This document shows positions 48,254-59,400 of a stretch of DNA of 64,000 bases, piece after piece; the first letter of the stretch is position 1; each line of letters begins with the position of its first letter. Source of the stretch: Cornus controversa. Taxonomy: Eukaryota > Streptophyta > Magnoliopsida > Cornales > Cornaceae. The translations under genes were made by a program, and so were the position numbers. The notes under the pieces were generated by a model, which did no database searches, was not told where the DNA came from, and saw nothing but the letters and a program-made list of their open reading frames with translations. The stretch covers positions 46,735,755 to 46,799,754 of the forward strand of contig CM048853.1 in assembly GCA_026545225.1 (NCBI GenBank), given 5' to 3'.

Positions 48254-50775
48254 TGTAGAGGCCTGAAATTGTTTTATTCTTTTATTTAAATATTCTCTGA
48301 AATAGGATTTTAATTGATTTGTATATGTTTTAAATCTAATTTACATATGTGGGGACTTATTTAGAGGTCTAGATAGTTTTGTGAGCCATTTAGCTCATTT
48401 TAAAATTTTGGGTCGTCAGGACTCGGGACGGGGGTTAGGTAAGCCCAAAAATTCAGATATTTTTTTTAAAAAAATTATTTTTGGTTATATACCAATTAGA
48501 ATATTAGAAGAGACGTAGAGTTGATTTCAAGGCCATAGCCGCTTTCAAATTCGAAAATAGATGTCAGAAAAGTACGTTAAATGACTAGGGGTGTTTTAGT
48601 CATATTGCGCCCGTTGGCTTATAAAAAAATATGGGAGACAGATTTTACAGCCACTTTCTCTCTCTATATCTCCTTCTCACAAGATCTCCATTCTTTTTAT
48701 AATTTCTCTAATCTGGGTTTGGATTTGTGAAAAGTTTTGAACATCATTGTTGTTGACCTTGACGTTCTCTACGATCTCTATGGATTGAAAATTGGATTTA
48801 GAGCATTTTGGTCCCGTGGAAGGTTTTGTGATCTATTTCTTCTTTCTAGATTTTGAGGGTCTTCGGATTTGATTTGGGAGGTGCCAAATAAGGGAAATGT
48901 GTTCTACGTTGTGAGGGCGTCGCTTGGAACCAAACAAAGTCAAGTTTGGACAACTTTAACATTGGTGAAACTGAGGGATAATTTGAGACTATAACTATTA
49001 AGGTAGGGGCGTGTGTTGTGTTGTGTCTTTTATTTCAAATTAAATTTCATATTGTAAGCATAAAGTAGATACAGTTCATATTATATATGATTATGTGATA
49101 TTTTAGGATGAATTCCTTGTTTTGAATTGACATATGCATGTTTTCTTGAATTGGAAATGAGTGGTATGTGATAGAAAATACATAAATTGCTAGTGCATAT
49201 CATATCTTGAGTATATTGCATATGTGGGTTTTTGGTGAAATGTTGAAAACCTAGTTTTGGGGTATAATGTATACATGTATCTATATTGATTCTTACATGA
49301 CATGCTAGGAATGGATATAGGACATGAAATGGGTGAATTGCATCGAGGCTTGTGATTGTATGTGTAAAATGTGACATATTTTGTGTGTGTATGGGGTGTA
49401 TCTCAGAAGTGGCTCATGACAAAGTAGACGGGAAACATATCCCTGAGGGTTGAAAGATCTCGAACTTGCACAAAAGGGTTGGTTACCGGTGGGTTAGTAG
49501 CCCGAAAATAACTAGAATATGGTGTCTGGGGCTTTGACATATATCCGAATTGTGTGTGCGTGTGACTTATGTGACTTTTGGGCATTTTATATGTGAATTC
49601 GATTATGTCATATGTTATAGATATGATGAAGTGTGCATAGAAGTATAATTGTGAATATTGTAGTTGTCAAACATTTTTGATGCATATGCCATGTGAATGA
49701 AAGTTTTGACTTTTGACTAGAATGTTAGGAAACATGACATGTAGCTAGGCTATGCATGTTGAATTATGTTTATGCAATGGTATGAAATGTGAACTTGAAT
49801 GAATTGCACAACACATTATATTAAGCCGTTGACTTGCTCATCCCCCTACATTAACATTTTCAGGGCATGGCAAGGAGGTTGTTGATGGTGAGCAACCGTG
49901 AGTTGAGTTAGAGTTAGCAATACATTCCTTTTGGTTGTTTTGGTGTTATGCATGTCTGGGATGTGGATATGGTGCACGTAAAAATGTATAAGGAAATTTC
50001 AGTTTTTAGAGTGTTGTATATAAACGTATGTGCCTCAAACTTTAGATTTATACTCCTTTTATGATTCAAGCATGTTATGTATGAGTGGCGTCTTTATGAT
50101 TTAAATTGATATTTATACATGCTATGAATGCTGTGAAGATGATGATTAAGTTTTAAGAATGCATGTATATGATGGTATGATGGTAGGTGAGATTAGTTCA
50201 AAGAAAGACAGTTATGTGGTTATATTTCACACTTAGAGATTTCTGTAGGTTTCACAGTTGAAGGATTTTGATACATCGTAACCCTCATTACGATGTATCG
50301 TAATTCAGCGATATATTGAAGTGCCTTAAACGATGTATTGTAATTTTGGAGAGAATTGGGTTGAAAAACATAACTTTTTGTATAATGTTACGCAACATCT
50401 GCGTTACATTTTAAATTATGATGCATTGAAACCAACATTACGATGTATCGTAATGTATGACTAATTAGGACATTTTAGATGTGTTGGGATGAGTATGGGA
50501 GGTCTTGTATGGGACCCATTGAGTTGTTGTAAATTTGTGCATGAGTATTAATATGTACATCATGATTTTTCCTTAATGTTAATGAGAATAAGAATGGTTT
50601 ATTAGGACTTAGTAGACGGACTCACCCTTAAGTTCTCGTATCATTTTGGGTATGTGAATTTGGGGCGTGACGACATGGTATCAAAATATGGTATCACAAT
50701 TAGATTTTGATGTGAGGTGATGACGTGTAACCTAATCACCCTCGATTTTGGGGAGTCAAAAATTGGGGCGTGACA
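48254..50775 (+). mobile_element. Intact solo LTR (family G) with perfect 5-bp target duplication
   Basis: It begins TGTAGAGGCCTGAAATTG and ends AAATTGGGGCGTGACA. It is flanked by GGTAG at 48249-48253 and 50776-50780. Its 2522 bp serve as the reference for the two rearranged copies at 31449-48141 and 35835-47315. A possible TATA box, TATAAAAAAATA, lies near 48621, followed by a CT-rich stretch. Two copies of ATTACGATGTATCGTAAT (50287-50304 and 50437-50454) mark its variable word region. It is non-coding. Confidence 0.88.
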
Positions 50776-51040
50776 GGTAGAAATGATAGTTTAGATGAAG
50801 TGCATAAGTGAATAGTATAAATTGTCAAATACGTAATTATTTCTTAAAAAATGACTTTTTCACCTAATACTATTTGAATACGGTTATATTTGTAATTAGA
50901 ACTTCAAACCTTGTGAAAAATCAAGTTAACCTCTTATTTGTGTTTGCGTATTTTTTATTTATTGGTGTCTTAACATGCACTAAGAATGATAAGTGATGAA
51001 GAAAATAAGGGAATAATATTCATTAAGAGAACAAATAATA

Positions 51041-51834
51041 GGGTAAATATCATTGACACCCCCTGAGGTTTGATGTATTGACACGCGACTACAACTTTGT
51101 GAATTTTTGTCATCAACACCCCATGTGGTTTGTGTCGTATATCATATACAGTTTCTCTTGCCAAAAGTACACCATGTCAAATAATTTTTTTATGGTGAAA
51201 TGACCATGTTGCCCTTTGATTTCTGACCTAACCCATTTGAATACTAAATTTACCTATTTAACCCTATTTAATGAACCAAAATACCCCTTTGAATATACCT
51301 ATATATATATACTATAATATATGTAATCTATATATAATTATTTATTCTCATAAATAATAATGTTAACATAAAATAAAAATGTAATTAAATTTCTCTTTCC
51401 TTTTCTCTATCCTCTATATACACAGTATACTATAACATATATATAACCTATATATATAATTATTTATTTTCATAAATAATAATGACATAAAATAAAAAAG
51501 TAATTAAATTTCTCTTTCTTTTTCTCTATTCATCTCTATATATACACTATAATATATATTACCTAATATATATAATTATTTATTTTCATAAATAATAATA
51601 TTAAAATAAAATATAAAATTAGTTGCCAATGCATATTATCATGAAGGGTATTGTGATTATTTTTCTATTATGATATTTTTATACTATAATACATTTAAAT
51701 AATCAGGAGCAATCAAGACATTTCACATATTAAAAAAATAAAAAACTAACAGGGGGTGTTAGTGGCAAAAATTCACAAAATTGTAGCGGTATGTCAATAC
51801 ATCAAACTTCAGGAGGTGTACATAATATTTACCC
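51041..51834. mobile_element. Mutator-like MITE with long TIRs
   Basis: The first roughly 85 bases (GGGTAAATATCATTGACACC onwards) and the reverse complement of the last 85 (GGGTAAATATTATGTACACC) form long TIRs sharing TTTGATGTATTGACA and TTTGTGAATTTTTG. The flanking 9-mers CAAATAATA (51032-51040) and AAAATAATA (51835-51843) match at 8 of 9. The centre (about 51300-51615) has three copies of a roughly 110-bp AT-rich unit also present in the larger element at 52347. Confidence 0.82.
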
Positions 51835-51843
51835 AAAATAATA

Positions 51844-52346
51844 CTAAAACAAAAGGGATTTAGTTAATAGTACTTTAGCTATAGGAAAAAAATTATTTTA
51901 ATTATTTACTGAAAAAAATAGTATTTTAGCTATAAGTTCCACTTAGGTATGTCTTGGTTGATTTTGGTTAATATTGTATTGATTTTTTTTCGGATTCTCT
52001 ACTGTTACAATATGTGTACAAATTGTTTAATTCGTCCTTTGAATAATAGGCATGATGATGTCTCAACCAGTGAGGGAAGATTAGGTCTTTGACCTCATTG
52101 GTTAGAGAAGATTTACAATATATCCGGTGAATTTGGATCTTGCGTGTTGTACAAACGTGATGAGACTCACCCTGTGTGTTGTACATGCATGGTCCGAATT
52201 CACTTGGTGATTTACACTGGGTGTATTGTAGACGTACTCCATTGGTTATTGGGTTGCTTTTACATGACTTTTTTTTTAATGACATGTTTGAGTGTATTAG
52301 TTTTTAGAATATTATATAATTTTATAGAATTAAGTAAAAAAGTTTA
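51844..52346. other. DNA between two Mutator-like elements
   Basis: No gene is recognised. The words GATGAGACTCACC and GTGTGTTGTACATGCATGG are not repeated elsewhere in the window, and the ORFs here are short and without domain character. Confidence 0.4.
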
Positions 52347-52875
52347 GGGCAAACTTCATTGACACTCCCTGAGGTTTGAGGTATGATAAGCGGCTACAAC
52401 GTTGTGCAATTTTGTCACCAACACCCCTAGAGGTTTGTGTCGTATATCACATAAACCCCTCTTGCCAAAAGTTGATCGTGTTAGATAACTTTTTGATGGC
52501 GAAAAGACCATGCTACCCTTTGACTTATGATTTAACCCATTTGAATACTAAATTCACTCTTTTAACTATCTCTAATGGACTAAAATGCCCCTTTCAACAC
52601 CCTTTGTATTATATCATGCAATTGTGAGCTAGAACTTGCAAACCTCCCTCTCTATATATATACACCATGCATTAACCAACCATATGCACCGGGAAATCAA
52701 CATTGAAGCTTTGCAACAACTGAAGAAACCTTAAGCTTAGAACCATCCTAATATTGGTTAGTACTATATCTCAAATTTATTTATTTATTACCCTTTATTT
52801 ATTTATTCTCCAAAGTGCAACAACTGAAGCTAAAATGCAAAATTACAAATTTTTTAAATCTAAAGAGCATTCAAA

Positions 52876-53208
52876 ATGAACCAAAATGGCAATATAAGAT
52901 GTTTTTGTGGCAGAAAAGCAGTAATTAGAATCTCTCAATCAGCTAGAAATCCCGAAAAACTATATTACAACTGTGAGCATAGAAGATGCCATTTCTTTTC
53001 ATGGTTGAATCCCACAGAGCATGCAAGCCTTGATAACATTGTTGATGAGGGTCAAAATGTTGTTGGTGCTGGTGGTGTTGCTGCAGTGGGTGCTAATGCT
53101 ACTACTCTAGATTCAGTAATGTCAATGACAAAAGTACCAGTATTTGCTAGCATGTTGATGTATATTGTAGCTGTTCTAACCGTGTTCATTGTTTTTATAT
53201 CTAAGTGA
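52876..53208 (+). CDS. GRF zinc-finger membrane protein, small, inside a TIR element
   Basis: The 110-residue ORF begins MNQNGNIRCFCGRKAVIRIS. It shows the GRF-type zinc-finger pattern: CxCG at residues 9-12, then NPEKLYYNCEHRRCHFFSWL with its Cys pair. A polar Gly/Ala linker follows, then a C-terminal hydrophobic helix (about 88-108) ending FISK. Short plant proteins with a GRF finger and a C-terminal membrane segment are a known multicopy type, of unclear function. It is intact but lies within the Mutator-like element, so it may be a captured gene or element cargo. Expression is unknown. Confidence 0.7.
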   Translation: MNQNGNIRCFCGRKAVIRISQSARNPEKLYYNCEHRRCHFFSWLNPTEHASLDNIVDEGQNVVGAGGVAAVGANATTLDSVMSMTKVPVFASMLMYIVAVLTVFIVFISK

Positions 53209-54684
53209 ATGGTGTAATGAATGACTTGTTTTGGAAAGAAATGTTGTATTTTTAATACACCTGCATAGCTATTGTCATTAATACATATGCATAGCTATAA
53301 TGCAAGTATTTCAACAAAAAAAATGCAAATATAACACCAACAGATTTAGCAAACATGTATAATACCATTGAACTAAATTGTCCCAAATTAAAACATAATA
53401 ACCAAACACAATATCCCAACATTTAATACATAACTAATGTCTTATCTCCAACATTTCAAACATGTATAATACCACTGTCATGTCCCAATAGAGTAGCAAA
53501 TACAAAAACTAACTACATGTTATCATTGCCATATTACATTATTGTCAAAAAACATGGACAAAGTAGATGGGTTCATATGGACAAAAAACTGCATACCATA
53601 TTAACAAAAAGATTTTTTGATTATATGTATATACATTTGTGTATATAGATTTGACTATATATATATATATTTTGATGCCTTGTGTGAACTAATCAACATT
53701 GCGAATAGTTGAAGGTAGCATACAGTCCAAGAGGAAACTTCAGCCTCTGTGATTTCCACCTTGCCATCAACAACTTGCCGACCAATGCCTTCTTACCTGT
53801 ATTAAATGATTCTCTGAAACTCTCTCTTGCCGTGTTAATCTTTGTATGCTCGTTTATTTACATTTGGCTTCTTTGTTAAGTTAATTGTCTTTTTTTTTCT
53901 TCAGTTTTGGATGTTATTGTGGTTGGTTTTTACTGGTTGGCAGTGGAGTTGGTGGCGGTGGGTGGGTAGAGAGAGAAAGAGAGGGAGGGAGGGAGGGATT
54001 TTGTCGGTTAAAACGATTTTTTTTTTTTTTTTTTTGTAATTTGATGACACTTTAAGGTTAATAAAGCCTTTTTATTTTAGTTGATGGGCATTTTGGTCGT
54101 TACAACTAATTTTGCTGATGTCAACGGCCAAATTTTGGACGGAAGGGGGTATGTGTGATAACGGAACAAACACAAGAGAACACGGTGTAACAAAATGCAT
54201 TAGTTTGATACATCATGTAATTAGGCCAAAATACTAATGTAACATAAAATAAAAAAGAACTAAAATTGTCTTTCTTTTTCTCTGTCTATATATATATATA
54301 CACACTATAATATATAGCCTATATATATAATTATTTATTTCCATAAATACTAATGTTAACATAAAATAAAAAATGAATTAATTTTTTTCTTTTTCTCTTG
54401 CTATATATATTTATACTACAATATATAACCTATATATAATTATTTATTTCCATAACTACTAATGTTAACATAAAATAAAAAAGGAATTAAAATTTTCTTT
54501 ATTTTTCTCTATCTATCTATCAACATTGTGAAGAACATAGTTGGGTTTCCATTTGAAACCCGATTTGAATTGAATTTGAATGTTTTTCAAGAAGTGATTT
54601 GAGTGTTTGGAATTTGAGAGTAATTGAAAATAGAGAGTGTCGTTGGTTGTGAGCTCTGTGAAGCATTTCGGGTCAAAAACGTCG
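53209..54684. other. Non-coding interior of the large TIR element
   Basis: The interval is AT-rich DNA with a (G/A)-rich patch near 53960-54000, a T-run near 54018-54036 and the tandem AT-rich unit at 54240-54530. Frames near 53690-53810 on the minus strand are open only briefly. Confidence 0.45.
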
Positions 54685-54933
54685 ATGAAGACGATGGTGG
54701 TGGGTGATGATGAGAAGCTGGGTGTTGTGAATGGCGGCGTTTCGATGCAAAAGAGCTACAGAGGTGTGAGAAAGAGGTGGGGGGGGAGGTAGTCGACGGA
54801 GATACGGTACTGTATTGGGCGATGCCCCCACTGGCTGGGGACATTCAACACGGTAGAGGAGGCGAAGAGAACTTATGACGCGACGACGAGGCGGCTAAGG
54901 CTTGAGGGGTTCCAAGGCGTGAACCAACTTTGA
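54685..54933 (+). pseudogene. AP2/ERF transcription factor fragment with nonsense break
   Basis: The frame starts MKTMVVGDDEKLG. It contains the first strand of an AP2/ERF domain (KSYRGVRKR), then a TAG stop at 54790-54792 in place of the conserved Trp of the GRWxxEI motif. Reading on, it has STEIRYCIGRCPHWLGTFNT and AYDAA-like TYDATTRRLR, and ends at TGA. Further Ser-rich sequence after about 54968 lies in another frame. One nonsense change and probable later frame loss mark it as a decayed copy of an ERF gene carried by the TIR element. A minus-strand ORF here is a shadow. Confidence 0.85.
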
Positions 54934-55238
54934 GATTTTGTCGGCGGTGGTGCTGGTGTTATCACCAATGACGTCGTATTCTTGCTCTTATTCCTCAAAG
55001 ATGATGAACAAGAATAAGAAGACTTATCATAATCCTAAACCCAAAGCCCACGTGTGTAGTGGTTACTTGTGGGAGTATTTTAGTCATCCTACATAGATGA
55101 TATTTTTAAATTATAAAATAATTAAATAATAAAGGGCAATAAAAACATTTCGCAACATTTTTTAATGAAAAAGCTGACAGGAGTTGTATCCGCTTGAGTT
55201 TACATCAAACCTCAAGAGGTGTCATTTGACATTTCTCC

Positions 55239-56478
55239 TAAGTCTTATGTAATACAAACATAGAACAATGTTTAAAGCGACTGCGTGTTATAACATGGAC
55301 ATTTCTCTTATATAACAAAACTATAATTATAATCACAAAGTGAAAAAGTAATAACTTATATAATATTATAACGTCATATATAACAAAATTATAATTATAA
55401 TGACAAAGTGAAAAAGTATTAACTTATATAATATTAGAACATTCATATAACTCTCTTCTCTAAACTATGCGACACATTATAATTGTCTTATTTAACAAAA
55501 TTATAAATGATAATTTATATTTATATTAGCGAGTGTTCATGCCATATGAGTGTCTCACGCCGTAAGAGTGTCCTATTTGTTCCGAATCATAGCACTTAGC
55601 ATACAAAAATCAAGAGAATGCATCCATGCACTGGAATACACTTCAAAGGATGCTCTAAAACTCTTATTAACAAAGGTCAGTTAAATGATGTCAAAAAGAC
55701 ACTCATGGATGAGTTAACCACCTTAGTCACGTCACTAGCATTCTTAAAAATTCCATTTTAGTGCATATTATATCCTTCTCATTCGAATGGAATGTGCATG
55801 TATAAATCTATTTCACTTAAACAATTCATATTTACCCCAAAATGATAGTTGTTTTTAAAAAACATATGGTATTCACACGTATAAAATGACAAAATAATAC
55901 CTAAAATAACTAAATTGCATAGTCAAAACAGATATTACAAAACTATATCAAAATAAGTGAGACAAGGATAGTATTTAAGCATAGTCCAAGGATGTTGCTA
56001 GAGGCTCTGTGAAGCATTCTACAGGCAACAAAAAGCCCCCTATGGTCCCATTTCGCTAATGGAAAATGATATATTCTCCGAATTCGGAATGAAATTATGT
56101 GATTGAGAGATGACATCATCGTGACATCACAATGTTAATGACCTTATCCTCCACTCACAATTTCATTCGGAAACTTTTGAATTCGGACTTTGTATTATGG
56201 CTCTATGCTAATTTATGGAAGCAGGAGGTTAGTTCTTGCTCTGGACTCCCAAAAAATCAGCAACATTTCCAGATCGAGGCAATGTGGGTAAACAACTGAT
56301 CTAAAATTTTATTATTTTTCATTCTCAACAAACAAATTTAGTGAAAAAGAAAGTTCTTGTTACAACCTAAAAAACATGATATAACTCGTGCTGCCAACAA
56401 ATATCCCCCTAACTTGATCCCAAACTAAACCCTACCACCGGACCAACAGCAAATGAAAAAGAAAAGGTGCTAGGGTTT
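55239..56478. other. Intergenic region and 3' flank of the EB_dh-type gene
   Basis: A roughly 70-bp AT-rich unit is duplicated at about 55300-55441 (ATAATTATAATNACAAAGTG words). TCCGAATTCGGA at about 56077 lies in an unremarkable stretch. The last 100-150 bases are the probable 3' UTR of the gene at 56479. Confidence 0.5.
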
Positions 56479-59400
56479 CTAAAGATGTTCCATAGGTGTA
56501 AAGGGGATAGATTTGTTCTTAGAAACCCAGTACCCAATAAAAATAGATATGCAAAAAGCGAGTACTGACAAAACAAGAGCGAACACACTGGCAGCATCCC
56601 CAGAGCTTCTTGAAGCTATTGTAGAAAGTGCAGAACTGGCAGGAGAGATATCCAAAGGTACCCAGTCACAGCTGACGGAATAGTGCCCTGACCCATGCCA
56701 TGGATTCCCATCAACTGGATACCAAAATGCGGCAGAAAACTTTGTTGGTTGACCAATGGTGAATTGAACATCCTGTATTTACAACAAGAAAGTTTCATCT
56801 TTTATCAGCAGAAGGAAAATACATGCAAGTCAGAAACAGTTCCTGTAAAAAAGGAACTTCAATAATATGCTCAGCTCTCTCTAACCTGTTGAAGACGATC
56901 CATGGTTCTCAAGGGTCTTGAAAATTCAAAATAGTATGTTCCCTTTTGACCAGACGAACCATAAGGACTATCTCCCTCCACAAAACCTGCCAGTCAAGGA
57001 TGCCAAAAGCAGGCCTTATCATACAAATTACAACAATACATACTCGTGAGGTTCAGCTGAAAGAATGAAACCAAAAGGTGGAACGGAAATAATTGACACA
57101 TATAACCGTGTCTCCACATGATCATGCATGTCTTGGAGGACACCCACCTAGATTATGGGCAATGATAGACAAGATTTCTTTACATTGCATAAAAGAGAAA
57201 AAGTTCAAAAACGATAAGATTGCCTTTGAACCAAAATTCTCATTCCCTTCAATAAAAAGATACAACACTCTTAGTGGACTACATACATATTATAATTTGA
57301 CATGTACTCTCACCCTGTTCCCATGAAGCAGCCAATCAAAAACAAAAAGAGAGCTGTTTTCATTTTTATAAAAAATTATAGAATTCATAATTATAAAAGC
57401 AAGATTCAAGTTGTACTATAAACATGATGACATCATGACAGTGAGATTTCTAAACTTTTTTTTTAACACAATTTTCCATAGCCAAACACGGGTTTGGGTG
57501 AAAAAGCAAGCAAGGAGAGTTACCCGAATGCATTGACAAACTGCTATGCCACCACACACCCTTCCAGTTATTCTGTGCACTAGAATCATTTCCTGAAAAG
57601 TGAAAATGGTCACACATTATTTTTAACAAATAACACTGAAATTTTAGAACAAATAATGAAGAGACTCCCACTACTAATCACCATTAGCATAATTTAAAAT
57701 TGCAGATTACATGCATAACTAAATTGCATAAGAACATAATGACATATGTGCTCATAATGGGAATAACTATAGATTTTACTCATTTGGACTGAATTGGAGA
57801 CCCTACAAATAGGTAAGATTATAGACAGAAAGACCACTTTTGGATGTTGGATTTCTGGCCCAAATTGAGTATCACCCAAATAGGCTAAGAAATCGTATCC
57901 ACGGGATGTCATATATCCCTCCCTACTGCGTAGGACAGGGCTGGAGTAGAGCCCCAGACTAAACCCATTCCAGAAGTTCTGCATAAATTTCCAAAAATAA
58001 AGAAACAGAAAAAAGGAAAAAGTAATCAACTAGTGAAGGGAGATTAATTATGCCAAGATCTATACCAACATATTAATTTCTATCTTAAATAAAAGATAAA
58101 AAACACAGAGCGGAAGGTGATATAAAACAAATAGATGAAGAGACTCCCACTACTAATCATCATTAGCATAATTTAAAATTGCAGATTTCATGCATAACTA
58201 AATTGTATAAGAACAGAATGACATATGTGCTCATAAGGGAATAACTAAAGATTTTACTCGTTTGGACGGAATTGGAGACCCTACAAATCGGTAAGATTAT
58301 AGACAGAAAGATCACTTTTGGATGTTGGATTTCTGGCCCAAATTGAGTATCACCTAAATAGGCTAAGAAATCGTATCCACGGGATGTCATATATCCCTCC
58401 CTACTGCGTAGGACAGGGCTGGAGTAGAGCCCCAGATTAAACCCATTCCAGAAGTTCTGTGTAAATTTCCAAAAATAAAGAAAAAGAAAAAAGGAAAAAG
58501 TAATCAACTAGTGAAGGGAGATTAATTATGCCAAGATCTGTTCCAACATAGTAATTTCTATCTTAAATAAAAGATAAAAAAACACACAGAGCGGAAGGAA
58601 ATATAAAATAAATAATTGACAGTCCAAAAGGAAAAAAAAATCCCTATATATAATATATATATAAACTGCAATTTGTCTTCAGACCTCGCCAATTCTTCAA
58701 TATGCTTCTATTTAATCAGTTTTCGATGCCTTTTTAGTTTACTTTTTGTTATGTAAATTTGACTTCTGTCAACAATCTGCAATCTCTTCAGACCTCACCT
58801 TCAATTATGAAGCTTCAACATTTCTGTCCAACCAATTGTTGTATTTCCAACATCATTCCCATTCATATAAAAGCATTTCTTCTCAAACTACATCAGTGCT
58901 ATTCCAAATTTTACTCAACAGATGTAAGAAGGTTTGATAATTATACAGTTTTGTCGAGTTCCTGACCAAAGTGCATGATATTCAAAGCATATTTGGAGAA
59001 GTTCACAGAAGGTCCCCTTTGAAGGCTGTCTCGGTTAGGTTATGTCTATTTGGTATGAATATTGAATAGGTTATAAGAACTGGTTTTAAATGTGCGAAAT
59101 GAAAAGGAAACTGGCAACATGTATGTTGAATCACGTAAACTTGCAGGAATGAATATTTTATCATAAATGAATTATAAATAAATTACCTATGAACAACTTT
59201 GGGATAAAAGAGCTACAGGAAATGTTAATCCTAGAAAAAGCAGTTATATCGCATACTCATTCTAATAAAGGACAACTTTCATTGTGACGGTTATAAGAGG
59301 TTAAACATCATCAATGAATGACTCACTTGCACATTGAGAATCATAACAAATTTTCACTTTAGAAATACCTGAAGGACTCATCCCGTCAAGGTATCGACAA

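Larger units (their letters stand above)
52347..55238. mobile_element. Large Mutator-like TIR element carrying gene sequences (Pack-MULE-like)
   Basis: The left end GGGCAAACTTCATTGACAC, then CCCTGAGGTTTGAGG, is the inverse of the right end (CCTCAAGAGGTGTCATTTGA, then ACATTTCTCC). Both match the TIRs of the 51041 element. The elements also share the AT-rich tandem unit (here 54240-54530). Flanking duplications are degraded. The cargo is a GRF zinc-finger ORF at 52876 and a broken AP2/ERF sequence at 54685. No transposase was recognised. Confidence 0.7.

Noticed and set aside
54587-54844. 85-codon minus-strand ORF rich in Ser and Pro
   Set aside because: It is the antisense shadow of the AP2/ERF pseudogene, which explains the sequence far better on the plus strand.
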